Assembly (NCBI RefSeq): GCF_031846645.1
Contig: NZ_JAVRHN010000002.1
Location: 248,001 to 312,000, forward strand
Length of the DNA stretch: 64,000 nucleotides
DNA from: Autumnicola psychrophila
Lineage (GTDB): Bacteria; Bacteroidota; Bacteroidia; Flavobacteriales; Flavobacteriaceae
Reading direction: 5' to 3'
Every line of letters starts with the position of its first letter. Within the stretch, counting starts at the first letter, position 1. The notes under the pieces are model-generated. The model ran no database searches, was not told where the DNA came from, and worked only from the letters and a program-made list of their open reading frames with translations. Of the stretch, positions 1-7,279 are shown piece by piece. A program made the translations under genes and the position numbers.

Positions 1-1122
1 GAACAAAATTTTAACCTGATAGACCTGGGATTACAACAAAATCATACCTTCTTAAATGCACGGATAAGTTTAACCGGCGGAAAAATAAAACATAGTTTTG
101 GAACGCAGGGGAGTTTTGTAAGCACCAGAAACATCAAAGAATCACAGGAATTTTTAATTCCCGATGCCGATGTTTTCGAAAGTGGGTTATATTACCTGGC
201 AAGTATGGATATGAATTCCTGGTACTTCCAGGGAGCACTGCGTTATGACTATCGTAAAGTTACTGCAGATGCCGGCTCTGCTGAATTAATCGCAGATGAT
301 TTTATTTTACCGGGTAATCCTGAAAGCCGGAAACTGACCAGAACATTTAATGGATTTACAGGCTCCATTGGCGCCACCAAAAGCTTCGACCAAAAAAATC
401 AGTTAAAACTGAATTTCTCTACTGGGTTCCGCGCACCAGATCTTGCCGAATTATTTTCCAACGGCCCGCATCCGGGAACCAGCCGGTTTGAAAAAGGCAA
501 TGATCAATTTGGCAGGGAACAAAGCTTACAAGCTGATGTAAATTATACCTACCGGAAAAAAAGATTTGAAGGCAATTTTTCAGCTTTTGGAAGTAAGGTG
601 AACAATTATATTTATTTTACAGCAACTACAGAAACCATTCCGGAAGAAAACCTTGAAGTATGGTCTTATCTGCAAACAAACGCGCTTTTGTACGGAGCTG
701 AATTTAACCTGAAGCACAGCTGGCTGGAAAACCATAGGCTTGTAACGAATTTTTCCGGGGCTTTCGTACGCGCAGAAGACCTTAAAAACAACCGAAACCT
801 GAGCTTTATTCCTCCGGACAATTTCAACCTGGAGCTTGGCTACTTCGGTTCAAAAGACAAAACACTTTATGCCTTTTCAAAAATTAGAATGATTAGCGAT
901 CAAAACAGAGCGGGTTTAAATGAAGAGACCACCGCCGGCTATATGCTACTGAACCTGGGTCTAAGTAAAAAATTCTATTTGAAGAATGATCAACTGGAAA
1001 CAGGTATTACTGTTTACAATGCTTTAAATAAAAATTATGTTGATCATATGTCTATCTTGAGGGCTTTTAACGTGAGCAGTCCCGGACGTAATATAATGTT
1101 GAACCTAAAATATAATTTTTAG
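1..1122 (+). CDS. TonB-dependent receptor, C-terminal beta-barrel part (5' end outside window)
   Basis: The frame is open from base 1, so this is the last 373 residues of a longer outer-membrane receptor; the plug domain and signal peptide lie upstream of the window. The sequence shows alternating aromatic/polar beta strands, the typical barrel motif GFRAPDLAELFSNG followed by a GTSRFEKGN segment, and a C-terminus ending in YNF, the aromatic terminal residue expected for an outer-membrane barrel. Family members import siderophores, metals, cobalamin or glycans using TonB energy; the substrate cannot be told from this part. The gene ends two bases before the convergent DjlA-like gene, with no terminator between them. 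Confidence 0.88.
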   Translation, partial: EQNFNLIDLGLQQNHTFLNARISLTGGKIKHSFGTQGSFVSTRNIKESQEFLIPDADVFESGLYYLASMDMNSWYFQGALRYDYRKVTADAGSAELIADDFILPGNPESRKLTRTFNGFTGSIGATKSFDQKNQLKLNFSTGFRAPDLAELFSNGPHPGTSRFEKGNDQFGREQSLQADVNYTYRKKRFEGNFSAFGSKVNNYIYFTATTETIPEENLEVWSYLQTNALLYGAEFNLKHSWLENHRLVTNFSGAFVRAEDLKNNRNLSFIPPDNFNLELGYFGSKDKTLYAFSKIRMISDQNRAGLNEETTAGYMLLNLGLSKKFYLKNDQLETGITVYNALNKNYVDHMSILRAFNVSSPGRNIMLNLKYNF

Positions 1123-1123
1123 G

Positions 1124-1864
1124 TCACATTCCCCGCTCCTTCTGGATTTGTTCGTAAGCTTCCTGTACTTTCTGAAATTTTTCCTGCGCTCCTTTACGAT
1201 AAGCTTCGTCCATGTGGCCCAGCTTATCGGGATGATATTTTTTAGCCATGGTTCTAAAGGCTTTTTTTACTTCAGCATCTGTAGCAGTTTTATCTATTTC
1301 GAGAATTTTATAAGCACTTTCAGCGGTCTTCTTAAAGAACATTGCTTTGATACTTTCAAAATCCATTCTACTTATACGAAGATATCCGGCTATTTCCTGA
1401 ATGATCCTTGTTTCTGCTTCACTCACCGTACCATCTGCCTGTGCTATTCCGAAGAGAAAATGAGTGATTTGAAGTCGGGTGGGATATTTTGTGCGCTGCG
1501 CCAGGTACTGCCCAATCCTGGCAGACGAAAGCTCCCTGTTTTTAATAACATCGTTGAAGGTCCTAAATGTAGCATTTGCCCGTTCCTTACCGTAAGAACT
1601 TACGAAATAGGAGCGCACATAATCAAGTTCCCTTTGTGAAACCTGCCCATCGGCTTTTATAACCAGTGCGCACAGCGAAAGCAGGTTAAGCTCGAAATCT
1701 CCAGGAGAAACTGTGTTTTTCTTCTGTTCCCCGAACATCCCTTCCATTAACCCCCCGCTGGAACGAATATAATTATCGAGAAGAGACCCTATTATAAAAC
1801 CGAGAATTGCACCTGCAAACCTGAAATACATGAAGCCAAGTAGGGCCGCAAACCATTTAATCAT
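1124..1864 (-). CDS. DjlA-like membrane-anchored J-domain co-chaperone (TerB + DnaJ)
   Basis: This 246-residue protein has a hydrophobic glycine-rich N-terminal segment (about 5-28) that should anchor it in the inner membrane. A helical TerB-like domain follows (about 57-150; two acidic ADG loops, KADGQVS and QADGTVS). The C-terminal J domain (about 184-246) carries HPD at 211-213, needed to stimulate the ATPase of DnaK. The order anchor-TerB-J is that of DjlA co-chaperones. It converges with the TonB receptor and has no obvious operon partner. The family call is strong; the client pathway is unknown. Confidence 0.85.
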   Translation of the reverse strand: MIKWFAALLGFMYFRFAGAILGFIIGSLLDNYIRSSGGLMEGMFGEQKKNTVSPGDFELNLLSLCALVIKADGQVSQRELDYVRSYFVSSYGKERANATFRTFNDVIKNRELSSARIGQYLAQRTKYPTRLQITHFLFGIAQADGTVSEAETRIIQEIAGYLRISRMDFESIKAMFFKKTAESAYKILEIDKTATDAEVKKAFRTMAKKYHPDKLGHMDEAYRKGAQEKFQKVQEAYEQIQKERGM

Positions 1865-2006
1865 GAAGAATTTCTTTTTAAAAATGCAAAGATACTATTT
1901 TATAGAAGTTTAGAACCGGACCAGCATCTATAAAAGCTTATTCGTAAATAAATTCAACCTATTCACCAATAGGAATTTGAGATGTGCTCACGTAAACAAT
2001 ATTTGG

Positions 2007-2014
2007 TATCTTTG
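2007..2014 (+). promoter_or_regulatory. -7 box of the bacilliredoxin promoter
   Basis: TATCTTTG matches the Bacteroidota -7 consensus TAnnTTTG, 35 nt before the ATG at 2050. No TTG is present at the usual -33 distance, so only the -7 element is supported. Confidence 0.45.
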
Positions 2015-2049
2015 TTGTTCATAATTAGTTTAATATAAAATAGTAATAT

Positions 2050-2460
2050 ATGTATCCAGCAGATTTAGTAAAACCAATGCGAGAAGACCTTACCAATATA
2101 GGTTTTGAAGAATTACATACTGTAGAAGAAGTTGATGCAGCAATGAAGAAAGAAGGGACTACTTTAGTAATAGTTAATTCGGTATGCGGTTGTGCTGCAG
2201 CTAACGCTCGTCCGGGCGCAAGGATGTCTTTACAAAATGCGAAAAAACCAGATAATTTATATACTGTATTTGCCGGTGTAGACAAAGAAGCTACAGACAG
2301 AGCTCGTGGTTATATGGTTCCTTTCCCTCCCTCTTCGCCATCTATGGCACTTTACAAAGACGGGGAATTGGTTCACATGTTGGAGCGCCACCACATAGAA
2401 GGACGTCCTGCAGAAATGATTGCAGAAAATCTTACAGGAGCTTATAACGAGTTCTGCTAA
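2050..2460 (+). CDS. Bacilliredoxin, BrxA/BrxB (YphP/YqiW) family
   Basis: This 136-residue thioredoxin-fold protein carries the family CGC active site (Cys46-Gly-Cys48) within the segment VNSVCGCAAANARPG, and its length is normal for the family. Characterised members remove bacillithiol from S-bacillithiolated proteins or act as thiol-disulfide isomerases; in Bacteroidota the low-molecular-weight thiol partner is less certain. It appears monocistronic: a -7 box lies upstream and an intrinsic terminator begins 22 nt after the stop. Family assignment is firm from the CGC motif and the conserved N-terminus (MYPADLVKPMREDL). Confidence 0.9.
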   Translation: MYPADLVKPMREDLTNIGFEELHTVEEVDAAMKKEGTTLVIVNSVCGCAAANARPGARMSLQNAKKPDNLYTVFAGVDKEATDRARGYMVPFPPSSPSMALYKDGELVHMLERHHIEGRPAEMIAENLTGAYNEFC

Positions 2461-2482
2461 AAAATAATTTCATTTGAAGTGT

Positions 2483-2520
2483 AAAAGCTGTTTGGATAAA
2501 TTCTGAACAGCTTTTTTTTA
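2483..2520 (+). terminator. Intrinsic terminator after the bacilliredoxin gene
   Basis: AAGCTGTT (about 2485-2492) pairs with AACAGCTT (2506-2513), with a 13-nt loop, followed by an uninterrupted T tract to 2519. Confidence 0.8.
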
Positions 2521-2560
2521 TTTTTCCAGTTCCTGACGCAACCTTTCCGGATAAATTCCA

Positions 2561-2858
2561 ATGCTCAAAAAAGCCTTTACTAATTCTTTCAGAACAATAT
2601 GATGAAGTCTGGCAGGTTCAAATCTAAAAGGAAAATGTTTATGCTGTTGGATTTTACAACAAAAATAACTCCCATAGTGCAGGCCCTACTGCCTGTTATT
2701 GGATAAATGGGGAACTGCATTAGCTGGAAGATAATGCCCTGGCCTACGGGATTTTTGTTGATGGTGAAGATATTTACGTAACCGGAGCCACCGGAAGTGT
2801 ACCAGCCAATTACAATGCATGATACTGGAAAATTGGCTTACGTGTAGATTTGCGTTAA
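2561..2858 (+). pseudogene. Decayed gene for a secreted repeat (beta-propeller-like) protein
   Basis: In one frame (2592-2858) the translation gives two tandem copies of a recognisable repeat, VYAVGF...CYWINGELH and DIYVTGA...YWKIGLRVDL, interrupted by stop codons at 2625 (TAA), just after LH near 2718 (TAG) and after NYNA near 2820 (TGA). A plausible original start (ATG at 2561, MLKKAFTNSF) is in a different frame, so an internal deletion or frameshift is also likely. The repeat type (xxYVxGx..AxYWxNG) is typical of secreted flavobacterial proteins with propeller-like repeats. No intact copy is present in the window. Confidence 0.65.
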
Positions 2859-2894
2859 TAAAGGAAAAATATTATACAGAAGATTACACTCGAC

Positions 2895-2926
2895 TTGCCC
2901 GGTGTATATTTAAAACCATATTTTTG
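2895..2926 (+). promoter_or_regulatory. Promoter of the plsC-like gene
   Basis: TTG at 2895-2897, a 21-nt spacer and TATTTTTG at 2919-2926 match the Bacteroidota TTG / TAnnTTTG promoter. It overlaps an in-frame GTG at 2926 and so argues for the ATG at 2944 as the start codon. Confidence 0.65.
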
Positions 2927-2943
2927 TGTTTTTAAATTTTCCG

Positions 2944-3675
2944 ATGAAAAAAATACTTTCTTACCCGCTTTCGGTAATAAGCTATATTTTCTTTTTTATA
3001 ACTATCGCAGTCTTTCATCTCATACAATGGATTTCTTTAAAACTGGGAGGGTATTACGCTCACAAGAAAAGTGTAGACATTTTTAATTTCTTTCTAATGC
3101 GTTGTCTGGATATTTTGGGTGCACGTTTCAGTTTTGAAAATACTCACAATATCCCCGTGGAAAAACCCTGTATTTTTGTGGCAAACCACCAGGGAATGTA
3201 TGACATTCCGCTTATTATATGGTACTTAAGGGATCATCACCCTAAATTTGTAAGTAAAAAGGAATTAGGAAATGGAATTCCGGGGATTTCCTTCAATTTA
3301 AGGCACGGCGGCTCTGTACTTATAGATCGTAAGAATCCGCGGGAATCTTTGCTGAAAATGAGCAAATTTGCTGACTATCTTAAAGAAACTAACCGTTCTG
3401 CTGTTATATTCCCTGAAGGTACCCGTAGTCGTACCGGCCAACCAAAAAGATTTGCTGTAAGAGGGCTGCAGATACTGCTGAAGAAGATGCCAGATGCACT
3501 GGTAGTGCCGCTTACTATTAATAATTCCTGGAAATTATTTCAGTACGGAAATTTTCCGTTAGGCCTCGGAGTTCATTTTAAATTGAAAGTACATGAACCG
3601 ATTCCGGTATCTTCCGACGATCCGGACAGCCTGATTGCGCTGGTGGAGCGAACAATTATTACAGATATTAAATAA
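2944..3675 (+). CDS. plsC: 1-acyl-sn-glycerol-3-phosphate acyltransferase (PlsC family)
   Basis: This 243-residue membrane-associated acyltransferase transfers an acyl chain to the sn-2 position of lysophosphatidic acid, making phosphatidic acid for phospholipids. An N-terminal transmembrane segment (about 5-30) precedes the catalytic motif NHQGMYD (family NHxxxxD) and the substrate motif FPEGTRS. The ATG at 2944 is chosen because the upstream GTG (2926) sits inside the predicted promoter. A second PlsC-family gene lies at 35.7-36.4 kb, so the two may differ in acyl donor or substrate, including acylation of amino or aminolipids. The exact acceptor is inferred. Confidence 0.85.
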   Translation: MKKILSYPLSVISYIFFFITIAVFHLIQWISLKLGGYYAHKKSVDIFNFFLMRCLDILGARFSFENTHNIPVEKPCIFVANHQGMYDIPLIIWYLRDHHPKFVSKKELGNGIPGISFNLRHGGSVLIDRKNPRESLLKMSKFADYLKETNRSAVIFPEGTRSRTGQPKRFAVRGLQILLKKMPDALVVPLTINNSWKLFQYGNFPLGLGVHFKLKVHEPIPVSSDDPDSLIALVERTIITDIK

Positions 3676-3701
3676 GATTATTTTACTAATCCGCTAAACT
3701 T

Positions 3702-3721
3702 CACAGATTTAAAAACCTGTG
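3702..3721. repeat. Dispersed palindrome family A, copy 1
   Basis: CACAG (3702-3706) and CTGTG (3717-3721) flank an A/T core, TTTAAAAACCTGTG. The right half is shared with copies near 16400-16424 and 44107-44123. It lies between the acyltransferase and HD hydrolase genes. Confidence 0.5.
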
Positions 3722-3739
3722 GGTTTGTAACACAAATTA

Positions 3740-4399
3740 ATGACCTCACAAGAAACCGGAATTATAGAAAATACCACAGTATTTGTAAAAGAAACTTTAA
3801 AAGGTGCCGAAGGTGGCCACGACTGGTTTCACATTCAAAGGGTTTTTAATAATGCAAAACTTATTGCTGAAGGAGAAGATGCTAATCATCTTGTTATCGC
3901 CCTGGGGGCGCTCCTACATGATATTGCCGACTCCAAATTTCATAATGGTGATGAAAGTGTTGGCCCTAAAGTAGCAGAAGATTTTCTAAAATCACAAAAG
4001 GTTTCTTCTGAAGTAATTCAACACGTGATAAAAATAATCGAAAATATTTCATTTAAAGGCGGAAATGTAGCGAGGGACTTTAGTTCTATAGAGCTGGATA
4101 TCGTTCAGGACGCAGACAGGCTGGATGCAATTGGAGCTATTGGGATTGCACGGACTTTTAATTATGGCGGATTTAAAGGCAGAGGTTTGTATGATCCCGA
4201 AATTGAACCGAACCTCAACATGACCAAAGAAGAATACAAAGCTTCCAATGCGCCTACCATTAATCATTTCTATGAAAAACTGCTTTTACTTAAAGACAGG
4301 ATGAACACGGAAACCGGCCGCAAAATCGCTGCAGAAAGGCATAAGTTTATGGAGCTTTTCCTCGATCAATTCTATAAAGAGTGGAATGGTGAGGCATGA
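3740..4399 (+). CDS. HD-domain phosphohydrolase (YedJ-like)
   Basis: This 219-residue protein carries the HD superfamily metal-binding set: GHDWFH (His27-Asp28 with His31), HD at 60-61 in ALLHDIADSKF, and the distal Asp in QDADRLDAIGAIG (about 130). Family members are metal-dependent phosphohydrolases or nucleotidases; the segment RLDAIGAIGIARTF is typical of the YedJ/YpgQ type. The natural substrate is unknown. It follows plsC by 64 nt on the same strand with a palindromic repeat between them, so co-transcription is uncertain. Confidence 0.82.
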   Translation: MTSQETGIIENTTVFVKETLKGAEGGHDWFHIQRVFNNAKLIAEGEDANHLVIALGALLHDIADSKFHNGDESVGPKVAEDFLKSQKVSSEVIQHVIKIIENISFKGGNVARDFSSIELDIVQDADRLDAIGAIGIARTFNYGGFKGRGLYDPEIEPNLNMTKEEYKASNAPTINHFYEKLLLLKDRMNTETGRKIAAERHKFMELFLDQFYKEWNGEA

Positions 4400-4424
4400 A
4401 AATTGCCAATTATCGACCTTCACT
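4398..4424. repeat. Dispersed palindrome family B, copy 1
   Basis: A 27-nt intergenic element beginning GAAAATTGCCAATTATCG matches 24 of 27 positions with 59530-59556. It is flanked by an imperfect GTGA...TCAC inverted repeat and overlaps the last codon region of the HD hydrolase gene. Confidence 0.5.
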
Positions 4425-4473
4425 AATTTTTGTGACTAAACTCTCTTTGCATTTGATATTCTGGTAATGTGAA

Positions 4474-5256
4474 TTATTTTTTAACCTGGCAATCTGGGCA
4501 AAAATAGGTGCTCCTCCCGGAGACTTTCATCATTTCTACCTTACCCTTACAATCTGGACAGTCTGCTCCTTCTTTCCGGTGGCTTGTGAGATAATTTTCA
4601 GGTAGTTTAGAATCTTCAGTCTTGCTTTTAGTCACTTTTTTCAGAATTTTTTCCATTTTTTCGAACAAACACTTAATCTCCTTATCAGAAAGCTTCGCTG
4701 TACTTGTTTTGGGATGAATTTTACACTGAAAAAGGATTTCATCGGCATATAAATTGCCAATTCCCGCAATAATGTGCTGATCTGTTAATGCACTTTTTAT
4801 GCTTCCTTTTTTATCCTGAAGCAGTTTGATAAATTCCTCTTCTTTTACATCCAGCGCATGATTTCCCAATGAATTTTTCTTCTGGAAATCTTCTATTCCT
4901 TCAGCTAAATAGATTTTTCCGAATTTACGTGGACAAACGAAGGACAACCGGGAATTATCTTCAAAAAAGAGCGTAAGCTGGGCGTGTTTTGGAACCTCAT
5001 CATGCTGATAAAATTCCATTTTTCCGGACATGCCAAAATGAAGCACCAGCTCTTTTCCTGAAGTTATATTTAAAAACAAATATTTTCCCAATTGCTGGGT
5101 TCCGGAGATCTTTTTGTTCAAAACAGCATTTTCAAAATCCTTTTGCGAAGACTGGAATAACTTCTTTGCACCAAAATCCATTTTGACAACTTTCTTATGG
5201 AGCGCAGTCGCATCTACATACTTCTTTTGATAAGCGACTTCAGGTAATTCGGGCAT
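4474..5256 (-). CDS. DNA glycosylase/AP lyase, Fpg/Nei family
   Basis: This 260-residue base-excision repair enzyme has the mature N-terminus PELPEV, where Pro2 is the Schiff-base nucleophile and Glu3 the general acid of Fpg/Nei enzymes. A helix-two-turn-helix region contains the GIGNLYADEILF motif, and the C-terminal zinc finger is CPDC...CPDC (CxxC-15-CxxC). It removes oxidised bases such as 8-oxoguanine or ring-opened purines from DNA. Whether it is Fpg- or Nei-like in substrate cannot be fixed by eye. It follows the radical SAM gene by 62 nt on the same strand. Confidence 0.85.
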   Translation of the reverse strand: MPELPEVAYQKKYVDATALHKKVVKMDFGAKKLFQSSQKDFENAVLNKKISGTQQLGKYLFLNITSGKELVLHFGMSGKMEFYQHDEVPKHAQLTLFFEDNSRLSFVCPRKFGKIYLAEGIEDFQKKNSLGNHALDVKEEEFIKLLQDKKGSIKSALTDQHIIAGIGNLYADEILFQCKIHPKTSTAKLSDKEIKCLFEKMEKILKKVTKSKTEDSKLPENYLTSHRKEGADCPDCKGKVEMMKVSGRSTYFCPDCQVKK

Positions 5257-5318
5257 AATTCTTTCAATTTCAGCTTAAGTTATTAAAATTTTCAGTCTTG
5301 TAAAAAACATACAGAAAA

Positions 5319-6392
5319 CTAAAAAAGCTTTAACTGCCCATCTTTAAACTGCTCGTGCAGATCCAGGTTTAAGGGAGTACGTAGACGATCCTTCAGATAT
5401 TTTTTCCTGGCGATCTTAAACTGCTGTTCTACCTGTTCAGCAAATTTTCCTTCGCCTTTCATGCGGGTTCCAAAACGGCTATCGTTTAAACTTCCGCCAT
5501 GGATATTTTCGATTTGATGCAGCACTTTATCTGCCCTGTCCGGCATGGCTTTTTTAATCCAATCGGTAAAAATCTGACCTATTGCCCCGTTAAGTCTCAC
5601 AATAGTATATCCCACACTTTCAGCTCCCCTTTCGGAAATTTCTTTTACCAGCGGCATAATTTCATGACTGTTAATCGCAGGGATTATTGGCGCCATCATC
5701 ACGCTTACCGGAATATTTGCCACAGATAATTTCTCTAAAGTTTCCAGCCGTTTTTTAATACTCGCCGTACGCGGTTCCAGGATCCTTCGGGTTTCCTCAT
5801 GTAAAGAAGTAATGGAAATGTTTACCCTCACCAGGTTATCTGAAGCCAACTCTCTTAAAATATCGATATCCCGTTGTACCAAAGCATTTTTTGTAATTAT
5901 GCCCACAGGATGCCGGTATTTTAGAAATGTCTGGAGTAACTGTCGGGTGATTTTCAGTTTCTTTTCTATGGGCTGATAACAGTCGGTATTTCCTGAAAGT
6001 ACAATAGTTTCTGTCTTCCAGCTTTTGCTACTCAATTTCTTTTCCAGCAGTTCTACGGCATTCCGCTTTACCAGGATTTTCTGTTCAAAATCCAGTCCGG
6101 CGCTGTATCCCCAGTATTCGTGAGAATTACGGGCATAGCAATAAATACAGCCGTGTTCACAACCCTGGTAGGGATTTAAGGAATAGCCCATCCCTACATC
6201 AGGACTATTTACTTTATTAACTATGGTCTTCGGAAAAGTATCGATTAAAGTAGTTTTGGAATCATGAGCCTCGTCCCCTTCCATAGCACAATAATTGAGA
6301 AAGTCGTCCCGGGTTTCATGGCTGTGCGTATCAAACCTGTTGTGGATGTTTAACTGTGCTCCTCTTCCTTTTATAATTTCTCCTTCTGCCAT
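5319..6392 (-). CDS. Radical SAM protein, PA0069/Rv2578c type
   Basis: This 357-residue protein has the radical SAM cluster motif CxxxCxxC in QGCEHGCIYCYARN, which binds a 4Fe-4S cluster and S-adenosylmethionine. The conserved N-terminal KGRGAQ.N..NRFD block is typical of this uncharacterised family. The start is placed at the ATG at 6392: the longer frame, to 6419, would begin inside the terminator hairpin of the upstream crotonase gene. Substrate unknown. A TATTTTTG box lies only five bases before this ATG. Confidence 0.8.
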   Translation of the reverse strand: MAEGEIIKGRGAQLNIHNRFDTHSHETRDDFLNYCAMEGDEAHDSKTTLIDTFPKTIVNKVNSPDVGMGYSLNPYQGCEHGCIYCYARNSHEYWGYSAGLDFEQKILVKRNAVELLEKKLSSKSWKTETIVLSGNTDCYQPIEKKLKITRQLLQTFLKYRHPVGIITKNALVQRDIDILRELASDNLVRVNISITSLHEETRRILEPRTASIKKRLETLEKLSVANIPVSVMMAPIIPAINSHEIMPLVKEISERGAESVGYTIVRLNGAIGQIFTDWIKKAMPDRADKVLHQIENIHGGSLNDSRFGTRMKGEGKFAEQVEQQFKIARKKYLKDRLRTPLNLDLHEQFKDGQLKLF

Positions 6393-6397
6393 AAAAA

Positions 6398-6405
6398 CAA
6401 AAATA
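6398..6405 (-). promoter_or_regulatory. -7 box immediately before the radical SAM gene
   Basis: On the minus strand TATTTTTG (6405-6398) matches TAnnTTTG and ends five bases before the ATG, so any mRNA would be nearly leaderless. The box is also the T tract of the crotonase terminator. No convincing -33 TTG is seen. Confidence 0.4.
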
Positions 6406-6440
6406 AGGAATAAATCCAAATTAATGGATTTATTCCTTAT
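6398..6440 (-). terminator. Intrinsic terminator after the crotonase gene
   Basis: A perfect 15-bp inverted repeat (6403-6417 with 6426-6440, arm ATAAGGAATAAATCC) has an 8-nt loop. On the minus strand it is followed by T-rich sequence (TTTTTGTTTTT), so it should terminate transcription from the enoyl-CoA hydratase side. Confidence 0.78.
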
Positions 6441-6463
6441 ATAATATTCGGTTTCAAAGAAAT

Positions 6464-7246
6464 CTATCTTCCAGGAAAGTCAGCTTTTCTCTTGCTTAAG
6501 AAAGCAGAAGTTCCTTCTTCAAAATCTTCGGTGCCAAAACATTTTCCAAATTCTTCAATTTCTGCTTCAAAACCATTTACCCCAGCCTCATAATTGGCAT
6601 TTATTGCCCGTATTGCAGCGCTAATGGCCACTAATGAATTCTTCAGAATCTTGTCTGCCATGCCTTCAGTAAATTCCATTAGATCTTCTTGTGTGGTCAC
6701 ATGGTTTACGAGGTTATACCGAAGCGCCTGATTAGCATCGATCATTCCTGCAGTCATGATCATTTCCATGGCACGGCCTTTACCTACCAGCTGTGGCAAA
6801 CGTTGAGTCCCGCCGTAACCGGGAACTAATCCCAGGGAAACTTCAGGAAGCCCCATTTTTGCATTGTCACTGGCGATCCTAAAATGTGCAGCCATGGCAA
6901 GTTCAAGCCCTCCGCCTAACGCAAATCCATTTATAGCCGCGATCACCGGCTTTGGAAAATTAGCCACATAATCAAAAAGCTTTGCCTGACCTTCTGCCGC
7001 CAGGTGCTTTCCTTCTTCCGGAGAAAAATCTGAAAACTCACTGATGTCTGCACCTGCAACAAAAGCCTTTTCCCCACTTCCGGTTAAAATGATAACTTTT
7101 GTTTCTTCATCTTCCTTCGCATCGGCAAAGGCTTCGTGAAGTTCTTTGATGGTCTCTTTATTTAGAGCATTTAATTTCGAAGGTCTGTTGATGGTCACAT
7201 ATAAAATGTTTTCATCTATTTCTACAATAAGGTTCTTATAATCCAT
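6464..7246 (-). CDS. Enoyl-CoA hydratase/isomerase (crotonase) family protein
   Basis: This 260-residue crotonase-fold enzyme binds acyl-CoA thioesters. It has the oxyanion-hole segments AFVAGADISEF and ALGGGLELAMA and the catalytic region LPEVSLGLVPGYGGTQRL; the Glu in ELAMA and the Glu in LPEVSLG correspond to the two glutamates of true hydratases. Hydration of 2-enoyl-CoA in fatty-acid or amino-acid degradation, or in butanoyl-CoA chemistry, is the likely role; no other beta-oxidation gene is adjacent. It starts 33 nt after the sensor-kinase gene and ends at a strong terminator. Confidence 0.86.
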   Translation of the reverse strand: MDYKNLIVEIDENILYVTINRPSKLNALNKETIKELHEAFADAKEDEETKVIILTGSGEKAFVAGADISEFSDFSPEEGKHLAAEGQAKLFDYVANFPKPVIAAINGFALGGGLELAMAAHFRIASDNAKMGLPEVSLGLVPGYGGTQRLPQLVGKGRAMEMIMTAGMIDANQALRYNLVNHVTTQEDLMEFTEGMADKILKNSLVAISAAIRAINANYEAGVNGFEAEIEEFGKCFGTEDFEEGTSAFLSKRKADFPGR

Positions 7247-7279
7247 CTTAGCTCATTTTTTTGGTTGTTCCTGCTAATT

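Noticed and set aside
1148..1639. Open frame opposite the DjlA-like gene
   Set aside because: Shadow of a real gene on the other strand, with no domain and a Cys/Phe-rich composition.
2926..3086. Start of the plsC-like gene at GTG 2926, and a second open frame over the same region
   Set aside because: GTG 2926 is part of the -7 box of the promoter, and the other frame ends inside plsC and has no domain.
6393..6419. Longer start of the radical SAM protein
   Set aside because: It would begin in the terminator hairpin of the preceding gene; the conserved region starts after the ATG at 6392.
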